Source: Nostocales cyanobacterium HT-58-2
GTDB lineage: Bacteria; Cyanobacteriota; Cyanobacteriia; Cyanobacteriales; Nostocaceae
Assembly: GCA_002163975.1 (NCBI GenBank)
Contig: CP019636.1
Coordinates: forward strand, 5,707,501-5,771,500
Length of the DNA stretch: 64,000 nucleotides
Direction: 5' to 3'
Positions 17,220-27,063 of this stretch are shown piece after piece; the first letter of the stretch is position 1; the number at the start of each line of letters is the position of its first letter. The notes beneath the pieces are model-generated. The model was not told where the DNA came from, did no database searches, and was given only the letters and a program-made list of their open reading frames with translations. Position numbers and translations under genes: made by a program.

Positions 17220-19790
17220 TTACTTTGTCAGCATACTGTAGACACCATCCCAACTATCATCGGGAGGCAGATTTAAGTAATTAAGAGCACGTTCTAGATA
17301 GATATTAACAACTTGGTCTTTGGGTCGAATTTTTTTTGCGGCTTCAAAGCAATGAAGAGCATACTCAAAATTTCGTGACAAGTAAGCAGTACGTCCATTC
17401 TGGTAATAAGACAGAAACTCTTGAGTGTTCGCATCTAAAGGAGTAAAGCGATCGCCTATCAACTCGTAAATACTCACTGCTTGATGTTTTCCTTTCACCT
17501 TGATTCTGTCTAACTCGCGTACCCAAATGAGGTCACCGCACAACTGGTAAGTAAACTCACTCAAAATAATATCGCAACCGTATTCCTTAGTCACTGCTTC
17601 TAAACGTGAACTCAAATTCACACCATCCCCGATTACGGTGTAGTCCATCCGTTTTCGGGAACCAATATTACCAGAAACCACTTCTCCGGAACTAATGCCA
17701 ATACCAACGTGTATTGGAGGCTGTTTTTGGCTAATTCGTCGCCGATTAAATTCTGCAAGTCGTTGCCGCATTTCTAATGCTGAGTGTATCGCCCTCCAAG
17801 CATGATTTTCTGTTAAGGGTAGCGGCGCCCCAAAAACTGCCATCAAGGCATCACCAATGAACTTATCAAGGGTGCCTTCGTGATTAAAAACAGCTTCGAC
17901 CATTGTTTCAAAATACTGATTCAGCAAAGACACGACTTCGGCAGCACCGAGATTTTCTGTCAGTGTGGTGTAATCTCTGATATCAGAAAACAAAATGGTA
18001 ACGTCTTTGCGTTCGCCCACCATTAAAGCATCTTCCCCCAATGCCATAACTTGTTCTGCGACACGGGGAGTCAGGTAGCGGTACATGGTCGTTTTCATGC
18101 GTTTTTCCTGACTGATGTCTTCCAAGACTACTAAACCACCCCGTACCCCACCCTCTGGGTTCGTCAAGGGGTTGACAGTTAAATTGATGCTGCGTTCAAT
18201 TTTCTTGACACTAGTCGCATCAAGCAATGCCGACCGAGATGTTACAGGTTGATTCCAGGGAATGAAAACTTTTGGGTTGGTGCGATCGCATATTGCCAAA
18301 ATGTAGGAGGAAGAGTCTTGTACAGATGTGAGAGTCGAATTCTCTACATACAGTCCTACTGTCAAACTTTGTTCTGGAACATACTGTCTTGCCCCAGTTT
18401 CTAAACTCTCTTGTAAACGCAATTGTAAATTATCAATAGGCACAACCTCCCAGACAAAACGACCAATCAAGTTTTGTGCCCAAAGTTGCTTGTTGTTTTT
18501 GACATTCACCTCATCCATGGGACAGCCCAATAGCTGCAGGGCTGCATCATTAATTGTAACAACTTTTCCTTCCATGTCCGTAGAAATAACGGCGTCGGAA
18601 AGACTTTGGAGAATATCTTTTTGATACTGTTTTTCCAGTAACACATTTTCAAACAAGCGGGCATTTTCTAGAGCAATTCCCGCCTGAATGTTAAAAGCCC
18701 GCATAAATTCCTCATCAGAGGTGGTAAAACTCCCTTGTTGCTTATTGATTAACTGTGTCACGCCAATCAATTCATTAGTAGAATTAAACACGGGTAAACA
18801 CAGGATATTGCGAGTAAAATATCCCGTCTTTCGATCTGTAGTAGGGTCAAAACGAGGATCTTTATAAGCATCGGGGATATTCAGCGCTGCACCAGTGGAA
18901 GCTACGTAGCCTGCAATGCCTTTACTCGCAGGCATACGGATTTCCATCATAGTTTGACCATCCGCAGCTGCCACCTTAGTCCATAGTTCCCCCATTTCTT
19001 TACGATACAAAAACAAAGTACTGCGGTCTGCTTGCATCAAAATCCGGGCTTGTTCCATAACTATTTGCAAAGTTGCTTCAAGATCTAAACTTTGTCCCAG
19101 AGTCTGAGTCGCGCGTAAAAGCGCTGTTGCACCCCGTTGATTGCGAGCTGCTACGTAGAAAGACTGGCAACTTTCTAAGATAATTCCAATAGAAGATGCA
19201 AAATCTCGAAAGTGAGCTTCATCTTCGTGATTAAACGGGACATCACCAGCTTTATTTGCTAGTTGTACGACTGCCACCACCTGGTTTTTGCTACTCAGAA
19301 CTGGCATACATAAAATATTACGAATTTTGTAGCCCACTTGTTTTTCTAGTTCAGAGTTAAACAGGGGATGAATAGAGGTATCAAATATGTTTAAACATTG
19401 ACCAGTGCTGGCAACATGACCAGGGATACCAACGTTAATAGGAGTGCGAATTTCTATAGCTTTTTGAGTATTATCTTGAGGAACTTTTGACCATAACTGA
19501 CCTTTGTCATGGTCAACTAAAAAAATCGTGGTATGTTCTGCTTGGAGAATTTGACCAATTTTGAGTGTAATCGCCTCTAGTACCTTTTCCAACATGGTTT
19601 CCAGAGCTTCATTGTTAATGAGTTCAATGGCTCTTAGAAATTGCTGAAATTCAGCAGTGATAAAGTCAAGCAAGCAAACAAATTCGTTAACGGAAAGGTT
19701 TTTGACACGACGCAGTAAGGAGTGAGTGCGATTAACTTGAGTGAGTTCAGTAAGTGTAGCCAGGACGCTACCAGTGTTGAGGAGTGTCAT
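17220..19790 (-). CDS. cyaB: Class III adenylate cyclase with tandem GAF and PAS domains (CyaB type)
   Basis: 856 residues, close to Anabaena CyaB1/CyaB2 in size and order. Domains: GAF-A about 65-210, GAF-B about 235-385, PAS about 395-560, cyclase about 590-780, then a short TPR-like tail. Both GAFs keep the NKFDE signature of cyclic-nucleotide-binding GAFs (N179, K180, F186, D190, E191; N349, K350, F355, D359, E360). In the cyclase domain the metal Asps are D603 (FSDIRD) and D647 (FIGD), the adenine-selecting pair is K643 and T718 (DYTVIGD), and R729 is the transition-state Arg. Cytosolic; it makes cAMP and is probably activated by cAMP through the GAFs, as known for CyaB1/B2. Confidence 0.93.
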   Translation of the reverse strand: MTLLNTGSVLATLTELTQVNRTHSLLRRVKNLSVNEFVCLLDFITAEFQQFLRAIELINNEALETMLEKVLEAITLKIGQILQAEHTTIFLVDHDKGQLWSKVPQDNTQKAIEIRTPINVGIPGHVASTGQCLNIFDTSIHPLFNSELEKQVGYKIRNILCMPVLSSKNQVVAVVQLANKAGDVPFNHEDEAHFRDFASSIGIILESCQSFYVAARNQRGATALLRATQTLGQSLDLEATLQIVMEQARILMQADRSTLFLYRKEMGELWTKVAAADGQTMMEIRMPASKGIAGYVASTGAALNIPDAYKDPRFDPTTDRKTGYFTRNILCLPVFNSTNELIGVTQLINKQQGSFTTSDEEFMRAFNIQAGIALENARLFENVLLEKQYQKDILQSLSDAVISTDMEGKVVTINDAALQLLGCPMDEVNVKNNKQLWAQNLIGRFVWEVVPIDNLQLRLQESLETGARQYVPEQSLTVGLYVENSTLTSVQDSSSYILAICDRTNPKVFIPWNQPVTSRSALLDATSVKKIERSINLTVNPLTNPEGGVRGGLVVLEDISQEKRMKTTMYRYLTPRVAEQVMALGEDALMVGERKDVTILFSDIRDYTTLTENLGAAEVVSLLNQYFETMVEAVFNHEGTLDKFIGDALMAVFGAPLPLTENHAWRAIHSALEMRQRLAEFNRRRISQKQPPIHVGIGISSGEVVSGNIGSRKRMDYTVIGDGVNLSSRLEAVTKEYGCDIILSEFTYQLCGDLIWVRELDRIKVKGKHQAVSIYELIGDRFTPLDANTQEFLSYYQNGRTAYLSRNFEYALHCFEAAKKIRPKDQVVNIYLERALNYLNLPPDDSWDGVYSMLTK

Positions 19791-19847
19791 GGGGATTGTG
19801 GATTTTATAGTAGGTAGTCATTGGTTGGTAGTAGATAGTCGTTAGTC

Positions 19848-20013
19848 GTTAGTTGTTAGTTGTTAGTGGTGAACCAGCGCTCTTAGGAGGTGAGTTCACC
19901 TCTACGGGGAATTCAAAATTCAAAAATAATTTTGAATTTTGAAGTAAACGAACAGTGAACCCGAAGGGTCAGTAGAATAACTAACCACTAACAAACAACA
20001 ACTGACAACTAAC
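19848..20013. repeat. MITE-like palindromic element between the cyclase gene and sqdX
   Basis: A 166-bp stretch whose ends are inverted (GTTAGTTGTTAGTTGTTAGT at the left; CCACTAACAAACAACAACTG, then ACAACTAAC, at the right). It encloses a second perfect hairpin, ATTCAAAATTCAAAA / TTTTGAATTTTGAA, at 19911-19943. No open frame. The nested terminal-inverted-repeat structure suggests a small non-autonomous element or a folded spacer. Confidence 0.65.
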
Positions 20014-20018
20014 AATCC

Positions 20019-21152
20019 CTATGCCACTTTTGGGAATTCAGAATAAATGATCTTTTGATAGTAGGTTTGCAGTTGGTGTGTAGCAGCAGCCCATCCCCAA
20101 CGTTCTGCTTCCCGACGTGCATTTTGACGGATAGTTTCTCGTTCTTGTTGCTGTTGCAGGAGACGAACAGTTGCATCAATGGCACTTTGAACATTTGCTT
20201 GTGGCTCAAAAAGATATCCATTGACTCCGTCTGTCACAATATCAGGAATTCCCCCAGAACGTGCTGCAACCACTGGACACCCAGCTGCCATAGCTTCTAG
20301 TAGGACCAATCCCAGTGTCTCTGTTCGAGAAGGAAAGATAAATGCATCAGCACTCGCAAAAGCAGATGCTAATTCTCTACCGACAAGATACCCAATAAAG
20401 TAAGTATTTGTCCCAGCAAAGTGTTTTTCTAGTACTTGACGGTGGGGACCATCTCCTACCAACGCCAACCGTGCCTCGGGAATGGCTTCTAGGATTGGTT
20501 TGATGCGCTCAATTTCTTTTTCAGCAGAGAGACGCCCAACATAAAGTAACAATGGACTTTCGGGGTGATTTTGTGATAGGCGCAATCGCATTTGTTGACT
20601 GGCAAGGTCAGGATGAAATGATTCTGTATCCACCCCTCTTTGCCATAAATCTACCCTTTCAATATCGTGTGCTATGAGTTCCTGCATCATTGCTGTGGAT
20701 GTACACAGATTTAAAGCTGCTTGATTGTGAGCTGTCTTCAGTAGTTCCCACAATAACCCTTCCAGCATTCCTAGACCGTAATGCTGAAGATACTGAGGCA
20801 AATGAGTATGGTAAGATGCAACCAACGGGATATTTAGGTACTTGCTGTAGAATATACCAGCTAATCCTAAGACTGCTGGATTCACCACGTGAATAATATC
20901 TGGCTTAAACTCCTCCAGAGTATAACCAATAGCTGGACGAGGCAGTGCCATTTTTAACTCTGGGTACAGTGGTAGGGGAAAACCAGAGACACCATATACT
21001 TTAGCTCCTTTGTATTCGGTAATGCCACCCTCAGGTGCAATTACCAGGACTTGGTTGCCATTGCGCTGAAGATGGTCAACGGTATGACGCAATCGTGTTA
21101 CAATGCCGTCAACCTTAGGCAAAAAGGTTTCGGTAAACAGGGCGATTCGCAT
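20019..21152 (-). CDS. sqdX: Sulfoquinovosyltransferase (sulfolipid synthase)
   Basis: 377 residues, GT-B fold, GT4 family. It transfers sulfoquinovose from UDP-sulfoquinovose to diacylglycerol, giving SQDG, a thylakoid lipid. The N-terminal donor-independent half has LFTETFLPKVDGIVTRLRHT, typical of SqdX; YHTHLPQYLQHYG, RGVDTESFHP and LYVGRLSAEKEIERI follow. The nucleotide-sugar site is PSRTETLGLVLLEAMAAGCP with its E-x7-E motif. ATG start. It lies downstream of sqdB on the same strand, which strongly supports the specific assignment over a generic glycosyltransferase. The 418-bp gap to sqdB contains a terminator, so the two may not be a single transcript. Confidence 0.93.
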   Translation of the reverse strand: MRIALFTETFLPKVDGIVTRLRHTVDHLQRNGNQVLVIAPEGGITEYKGAKVYGVSGFPLPLYPELKMALPRPAIGYTLEEFKPDIIHVVNPAVLGLAGIFYSKYLNIPLVASYHTHLPQYLQHYGLGMLEGLLWELLKTAHNQAALNLCTSTAMMQELIAHDIERVDLWQRGVDTESFHPDLASQQMRLRLSQNHPESPLLLYVGRLSAEKEIERIKPILEAIPEARLALVGDGPHRQVLEKHFAGTNTYFIGYLVGRELASAFASADAFIFPSRTETLGLVLLEAMAAGCPVVAARSGGIPDIVTDGVNGYLFEPQANVQSAIDATVRLLQQQQERETIRQNARREAERWGWAAATHQLQTYYQKIIYSEFPKVA

Positions 21153-21251
21153 AAAAAACTAATCAGTACAAGCGAAGTCAGAAGTCTCAAATGAAGACAA
21201 ACATACGAAGTATAAAGTTAGGAAGTGACGAATGGCGTATTTCATCCTTCT

Positions 21252-21293
21252 AAAAAGACTGGTCGTCATACTGTAGGACAATACGACGACCAG
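21252..21293 (-). terminator. Rho-independent terminator between sqdB and sqdX
   Basis: Read on the minus strand: CTGGTCGTC, a 17-nt loop, GACGACCAG, then TCTTTTTA. The 9-bp stem is perfect and the U tract follows directly. It lies about 280 bp after the sqdB stop and 100 bp before the sqdX start, so it may end sqdB transcription or a small RNA encoded in the gap. Confidence 0.75.
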
Positions 21294-21420
21294 ATGTAGA
21301 CAGGGGGGTGAACTAGCGCTGCTGTAGGCTCAGGATATACCCAAAGAGCGTTCCTTAAAGCAGAACTCACAACCTAGAATCAAAAAGTGCGGGCAAGTTT
21401 GGAAACCCACCTCCTACTTA
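21294..21420 (-). ncRNA. Candidate small RNA or long untranslated region upstream of the terminator
   Basis: The gap has no open frame. Read on the minus strand, GTAGGAGGTGGG near 21417 can pair in part with CACCCCCCTGTCTAC near 21296 (GTAG with CTAC, GGTG with CACC). GGGTTT can also pair with AAAC just inside, so the segment could fold on itself directly before the terminator. It does not show the signature of tmRNA, SRP RNA or Yfr1. The assignment is an inference from structure alone; a plain sqdB 3' UTR is the alternative. Confidence 0.3.
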
Positions 21421-21570
21421 GAATGACCTGACAACGCATACTCCGGGATTTAGCATTGAAGAAACTCTTATTTTCAACACCAATTTTTCTAGAGGCGTAT
21501 GTTTCCTCAGTTCTCAACCGTATCGTACACAACTGCTCTGGAATTATGAGTTCTTGCTTTTAGGATTTAC

Positions 21571-22737
<1,167 letters not shown>

Positions 22738-23294
22738 TTACTCGCTGATAGCTAAATCTACCAGGTTTGTGTCCCTTATCAACCATCTTTAGATGGGTGA
22801 ATGGATAGATGGAGGAAAGAAAAATTGTTCTCCCAGTCCTTTTGTCTTGTCTTCTGGCATGAATGACTTAGTCATTAACTCCAGATACTCCTGAAGTGCT
22901 CTTAAAGTTGGGATTTATGATTGTTTTCACATTCTTATTTTTGATAACTGCGTCGGACAACCGATTACTCACTTAACGACCTATTTTTACAGAATGTTTT
23001 GCAGTGAACCAAAGGTAATTCTGTCATTATCTAGGGTTGGTAAGCTCGACCCGCCACTCGAATACTGTCGTTGCCATAGACTTTCCACCTTACAAAATTA
23101 CTGAAACTAGTTGAGGGAAACCAATTGGTTGCCGTAAACTAGAGATTTTCGTAGCAGTTGTAAGCTTTAAGCTAACTTATCTCTAAGATTTGTATATTTT
23201 TCAGTTTTCACGCCAAATTCTCAACGAATCACTCATGATCTCTTCTTTATTATAACGAAATGTAACAATATTGCCGTCAAAACGTTTTGCTGTC

Positions 23295-23323
23295 TTGACA
23301 AGCAAAAAGGGGTTGGATATCGT
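23295..23323 (+). promoter_or_regulatory. Sigma-70-type promoter of the ribbon-helix-helix gene
   Basis: A perfect -35 TTGACA (23295-23300), 17 bp, then TATCGT (23318-23323, four of six matches to TATAAT). It lies 37 bp before the ATG at 23360. The rest of the 22726-23359 gap (about 630 bp) must also hold the divergent sqdB promoter; nothing else was recognised there. Confidence 0.5.
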
Positions 23324-23359
23324 AAGATACATACCCGGGTAAGACTGTTAAAAAGTAAT

Positions 23360-23707
23360 ATGCAAGCTAAGCAAAAAGTTACGTTGTATCTGTCGCCAGA
23401 ATTGCACAAGAAATTAAAAATTCGTTCGGCAACTGACTCCGAACCAATGTCAGACCTTGCAGAGCGTGCTCTTGATTTCTATCTGGCAAACTCAGAACTA
23501 GTAGAGGAAGCGGAAGCATCATACGGAAGGTCTCACAGGGTTTACTCCTGTCCAGCTTGTGAAAGTTCGGTAGTGCTGCGTGATGGAGAATTGCTCACAT
23601 TGGGTAAGCAACCAGGAGTTCTATCTCAAGAAGAGCGACTTCCTATTGATGATTTGGAAAGGGATGAAACTAATCAGAAAGGTCAGGAAGAGTTAGTTCC
23701 TTGCTAA
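23360..23707 (+). CDS. Small ribbon-helix-helix protein with a CxxC knuckle
   Basis: 115 residues. The first 45 (KVTLYLSPELHKKLKIRSAT followed by MSDLAERALDFYLANSE) match the beta-helix-helix pattern of ribbon-helix-helix DNA-binding proteins. The middle has YSCPACESSVVLRDGE, a CxxC pair resembling half a zinc ribbon, and the tail is acidic. It could be a dimeric DNA-binding regulator with a metal-binding knuckle. It precedes ycf46 by about 95 bp on the same strand, so co-transcription is likely and a joint role is possible. Function unknown. Confidence 0.75.
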   Translation: MQAKQKVTLYLSPELHKKLKIRSATDSEPMSDLAERALDFYLANSELVEEAEASYGRSHRVYSCPACESSVVLRDGELLTLGKQPGVLSQEERLPIDDLERDETNQKGQEELVPC

Positions 23708-23803
23708 GTCAGGAATTATGAATTTCCAGTTCATAATTCCCTCTTCTCTATCAAATCAAGCGATGTCTGTACTGTCTGTAAAAGGTCTCAAGTAGGTCGA
23801 TGT

Positions 23804-25315
23804 ATGAAAGAAGAGCTCAACATTCTTATTCAAGCTCAATACCCTCTAATCTACCTTGTGACCTCCGAGGAAGAGCGGGCTGAGCAGGCAATTTTTACAA
23901 TTGCTCAATCGTCGAAACCACAGCGAAGAGTGTATGTGTGGACAGTGACACACGGTATCGTGGAATATGGTCAACCCCGGAATGTCACTCAACACAACAC
24001 TGTTTCCCCAGAGGCAGCGATTGAATGGATAATCCGGCAGAGAGAACCAGGTATATTTATTCTTAAAGATTTGCATCCATTTATTGATGCACCTGCGACA
24101 ACAAGATCGCTGCGTGATTCGATCACCAGCTTTAGGGGTACGCAGAAAAATATTATTTTAATGTCACCAATGCAGCAAGTCCCCATCGAACTGGAGAAGG
24201 AAGTTGTCGTTCTCGATTTTCCGCTTCCAGATATGGGAGAGTTGAACAAAGTTTTAACTAGCCATATAGAACAAAACCGTGGGCGACGCTTAGCAACAGA
24301 GGCAAGAGAAAAGCTTCTAAGAGCGGCTTTAGGATTAACTAAGGACGAAGCTGAGAAAGTCTACCGTAAGGCACAGGTAACGACGGGACGTTTGACGGAA
24401 GATGAAGTTGATATAGTTTTATCTGAGAAGAAACAACTCATTCGACGTAATGGTATATTAGAATACATAGAAGAAGACGCAACAATTGATGCTGTCGGTG
24501 GATTGGAAGAACTGAAAAAGTGGTTAAAGCAACGCTCTAACGCCTTTACAGAAAGGGCACGTGAATATGGATTGCCTCAACCAAAAGGAATGCTTATCTT
24601 AGGAGTTCCAGGTTGTGGTAAATCTTTGATTGCTAAAACCACCTCACGGTTGTGGGGTTTGCCCCTACTGCGTCTAGATATGGGACGAGTTTACGACGGC
24701 TCAATGGTGGGGCGTTCGGAAGCAAACCTACGTAATGCCCTAAAAACAGCAGAATCTATTTCCCCAGTTATTCTGTTCATAGATGAGTTAGATAAATCAT
24801 TTGCTGGTAGCGCAGGTTCTGGGGATTCTGATGGTGGAACCTCCAGCCGGATATTCGGTTCTTTCCTCACTTGGATGCAAGAGAAGAAGTCCCCAGTCTT
24901 TGTTATGGCGACTGCCAACCGAGTTGAGCGCCTACCTGGCGAATTCTTAAGGAAGGGCCGCTTTGATGAAATTTTCTTTGTGGATCTGCCCACACCTGAA
25001 GAGCGCCAAGATATTTTCAATATACATCTGTCCAAGCGCCGAGAAGACATCTCGCGATTTGACCTAGAACAGCTCTCTAAGATGTCTGATGGATTTTCTG
25101 GTGCAGAAATTGAACAAGCGATTGTTGCGGCAATGTACGAAGCTTTTGCCCAAGATCGAGAGTTCACACAACTAGATATTATTGCGGCGATTAAAGCAAC
25201 ACTGCCACTGTCTCGTACGATGCAAGAACAGGTCACAGCTCTTAGAGACTGGGCTAGACAGCGAGCAAGACCAGCCGCATCCTCCATTGCTGAGTATCAG
25301 CGAATGGAGTTCTAA
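23804..25315 (+). CDS. ycf46: AAA ATPase, Ycf46 family
   Basis: 503 residues. The N-terminal half (1-220) is the Ycf46-specific region, opening with ELNILIQAQYPLIYLVTSEE. The AAA module has Walker A GVPGCGKS at 267-274, Walker B ILFIDELD at 323-330, a sensor-1 MATANRV and an Arg finger region LRKGRFDE around 382-388. A C-terminal lid follows with FSGAEIEQAIVAAMYEAF. Genes of this family occur in cyanobacteria and red-algal plastids; the Synechocystis member has been linked to inorganic-carbon utilisation. Downstream is ycf35. The substrate or partner is not evident here. Confidence 0.92.
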   Translation: MKEELNILIQAQYPLIYLVTSEEERAEQAIFTIAQSSKPQRRVYVWTVTHGIVEYGQPRNVTQHNTVSPEAAIEWIIRQREPGIFILKDLHPFIDAPATTRSLRDSITSFRGTQKNIILMSPMQQVPIELEKEVVVLDFPLPDMGELNKVLTSHIEQNRGRRLATEAREKLLRAALGLTKDEAEKVYRKAQVTTGRLTEDEVDIVLSEKKQLIRRNGILEYIEEDATIDAVGGLEELKKWLKQRSNAFTERAREYGLPQPKGMLILGVPGCGKSLIAKTTSRLWGLPLLRLDMGRVYDGSMVGRSEANLRNALKTAESISPVILFIDELDKSFAGSAGSGDSDGGTSSRIFGSFLTWMQEKKSPVFVMATANRVERLPGEFLRKGRFDEIFFVDLPTPEERQDIFNIHLSKRREDISRFDLEQLSKMSDGFSGAEIEQAIVAAMYEAFAQDREFTQLDIIAAIKATLPLSRTMQEQVTALRDWARQRARPAASSIAEYQRMEF

Positions 25316-25377
25316 AAGCTTTCTCCTGCTACCACAGGGGGAAAGGCTAGCACCAAAAGCTAGCAGTTATGAAAAAA

Positions 25378-25397
25378 CCGCGTCTTGGTAAACGCGG
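25378..25397 (+). terminator. Hairpin between ycf46 and ycf35
   Basis: CCGCGT (25378-25383) and ACGCGG (25392-25397) form a 6-bp stem with an 8-nt loop, preceded by an A tract and not followed by a T tract. A palindromic GCTAGC pair lies just upstream at 25346 and 25359. It may protect the ycf46 transcript end or weaken read-through into ycf35. Confidence 0.4.
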
Positions 25398-25454
25398 CTT
25401 CGCTTAAAACAAACTGTTGTCTTTTTCTCTACTTTCTCATTGGAGGAAACCCAA

Positions 25455-25805
25455 ATGTCTCACTTTAGCACTCTGCGCACTAAAATCACCGATGCTGAAA
25501 TCCTCAAGTCTTCCCTGCGCGATCTGGGCATCTCTGTGAAGACCGAAGCTGATGTTCGTGGTTACAACGGTCAACGCGTTCGTGCTGACATTGTTGCAGT
25601 TTTGGAAGGCGAATATGACCTCGGTTGGTCTCGCAACAGCGACGGTTCCTTCGACCTAATCGCGGATCTGTGGGGAGTTGCTAAGAAGCATAATCAAACC
25701 GAGTTGATCAATTCCATCAACCAGAAGTATGCCGTTAACAAGACCCTGGCAGAAGTGAAGCAGCGCGGTCTGCAGAATGCCAACGTTAAGTTGGTATTGC
25801 AATAG
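25455..25805 (+). CDS. ycf35: Ycf35 / DUF1257 family protein
   Basis: 116 residues from ATG at 25455, preceded by a strong GGAGGAAA site at 25442-25449; the frame itself extends to 25440. The sequence (SHFSTLRTKITDAEILKSSL; DIVAVLEGEYDLGWSRNSDG; WGVAKKHNQTELINSINQKY) is that of Ycf35, a small soluble protein conserved in cyanobacteria and algal plastids. Its function is not established. Codon use is that of a well-expressed gene (many C-ending codons), and strong terminators follow. The neighbour upstream is ycf46, another plastid-conserved gene. Confidence 0.93.
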   Translation: MSHFSTLRTKITDAEILKSSLRDLGISVKTEADVRGYNGQRVRADIVAVLEGEYDLGWSRNSDGSFDLIADLWGVAKKHNQTELINSINQKYAVNKTLAEVKQRGLQNANVKLVLQ

Positions 25806-25852
25806 CCATTTTTCTGCGCGTTCCCAAAGCTGCACGGGTTAACCAGGTTCAG

Positions 25853-25899
25853 AGCGGTTAGCCCGCTTTTTTTCCCGGACTGAGCGTCAACTCAGTCCG
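25853..25899 (+). terminator. Tandem terminator hairpins after ycf35
   Basis: AGCGG (25853-25857) with CCGCT (25863-25867) followed by seven T residues is a compact intrinsic terminator. Immediately after, CGGACTGAG (25876-25884) and CTCAGTCCG (25891-25899) form a perfect 9-bp stem with a 6-nt loop. The two together would end ycf35 transcription efficiently. Confidence 0.8.
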
Positions 25900-26008
25900 T
25901 TAATTTCTTTGTCCTTTTATGAATTTACCATAATAGAAACTTATTTTTTTAAACAAACTTTAAAAATTAGAAACCTGGTTTTTCGGGGAACCAAGTTTTT
26001 CTGTAAAT

Positions 26009-26821
26009 CTAAACCTTGGCAGTAGGAAACTGTACCTCTGTCAAGTATGACTCGTTGTCCTGTTCGTCCCCCCCAATGATATAAACTTCACGGTTAGAAC
26101 CCATAATTTTATAGCCATTATTTTCAATCCAAGCTGGTAAGGCAGCATACGCTTGATTAATAGTGTTGTAACTGCCATGATGAACTACACAAGCCATTTT
26201 TTCTACGCCTGGTAATTCGTAAACCTTCACACGGTGAGTACTGGCTATCTCTCCATTAAAAGATACTACAGCTTCCCAATCAACATCAGACTCTTTGTAT
26301 CCAGAATCGTGCCATATTGCCCCACAGTAATGACCGACTTTCACTCCATGTTGCTTGAAATACTCAAATAACTCATTATATAGCAGTGCTATGCTAGGGG
26401 AATTTGGTAGTATTTCCCTGATTGCTGCAACTTTTAGCGGCTCCACTGTTTTTATGACAACTTCGTAATTAGGCATAGTATTCTCTTGTTCAATTTGCTT
26501 GAGCTTTGCTTCCACACGGAATAGTCGCGCCTGTTCCTCCTCAACTAACTGCTGAAGTTCCGCTTGCTTGAGTCGCAACATCCCGCGAAGTTCAACAGGT
26601 GATAAATTCTCGGCTAGCAGCTTGGCAATTTGCTCCAGAGAAAAACCTAAATCTTTGAGCGCTAAAATGCGATTCAGTCGAGGTAACTGGTCAGCGCAAT
26701 AATACCGATACCCAGTCAAGTGATCTACATGGGTTGGTTTGAGCAGTCCTAGTTGGTCATAAAGCCGCAGTGCTTTTACTGTCACATGGCTGAGTTTAGA
26801 AAAGTCACCGATTTTCAGCAT
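26009..26821 (-). CDS. MerR family regulator with GyrI-like effector-binding domain
   Basis: 270 residues. N-terminal MerR DNA-binding domain: MLKIGDFSKLSHVTVKALRL, then LGLLKPTHVDHLTGYRYY. It is followed by a dimerisation coiled coil (ELQQLVEEEQARLFRVEAKL, about 85-113). The C-terminal half (116-270) is a GyrI/BmrR-like drug-binding domain with EPLKVAAIREILPN, FEYFKQHGV and GSYNTINQAYAALPAWIENN. Such proteins usually activate efflux or detoxification genes upon binding bulky lipophilic compounds. It lies 15 bp downstream of the VOC gene on the same strand, so the two were probably one operon; the IS inside the VOC gene may now separate it from its promoter. Confidence 0.92.
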   Translation of the reverse strand: MLKIGDFSKLSHVTVKALRLYDQLGLLKPTHVDHLTGYRYYCADQLPRLNRILALKDLGFSLEQIAKLLAENLSPVELRGMLRLKQAELQQLVEEEQARLFRVEAKLKQIEQENTMPNYEVVIKTVEPLKVAAIREILPNSPSIALLYNELFEYFKQHGVKVGHYCGAIWHDSGYKESDVDWEAVVSFNGEIASTHRVKVYELPGVEKMACVVHHGSYNTINQAYAALPAWIENNGYKIMGSNREVYIIGGDEQDNESYLTEVQFPTAKV

Positions 26822-27030
26822 TGTCCTCTTGTCTAGCTACAATTGGGGAGGCCAATTGGGAATGTGTGTCAGTTCAAGCTTGATACCATCTGGATCTAGA
26901 AAGTACAAGGCATAATAATCAGGCAAATAATCGTATTCAGCAGGAGGATCAAGAATTTCTACCCTGAAGGGGTGACAAGAGGGCTGAAGTCGAGAAAATA
27001 GGGGAGTGTGACCGTTTTAAGGTAAAAAAA

Positions 27031-27061
27031 GATAGGTCAGATATTCTCAACAAGACCTATC
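27031..27061 (+). promoter_or_regulatory. Inverted repeat directly upstream of the transposase start
   Basis: GATAGGTC (27031-27038) and GACCTATC (27054-27061) form an 8-bp perfect stem ending 2 bp before the transposase ATG; copy 1 has the same at 7489-7519. In IS10 and IS50 comparable hairpins hide the start codon region in read-through transcripts, limiting transposition. The same role here is inference. No ribosome-binding site is visible between stem and start. Confidence 0.5.
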
Positions 27062-27063
27062 AA

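Noticed and set aside
21252-21570. tmRNA, SRP RNA or Yfr1 in the sqdB-sqdX gap
   Set aside because: The diagnostic motifs of these RNAs were not seen; only an unassigned candidate transcript is kept.
24691-25287. 198-codon minus-strand frame inside ycf46
   Set aside because: Antisense shadow over the AAA domain; no domain of its own.
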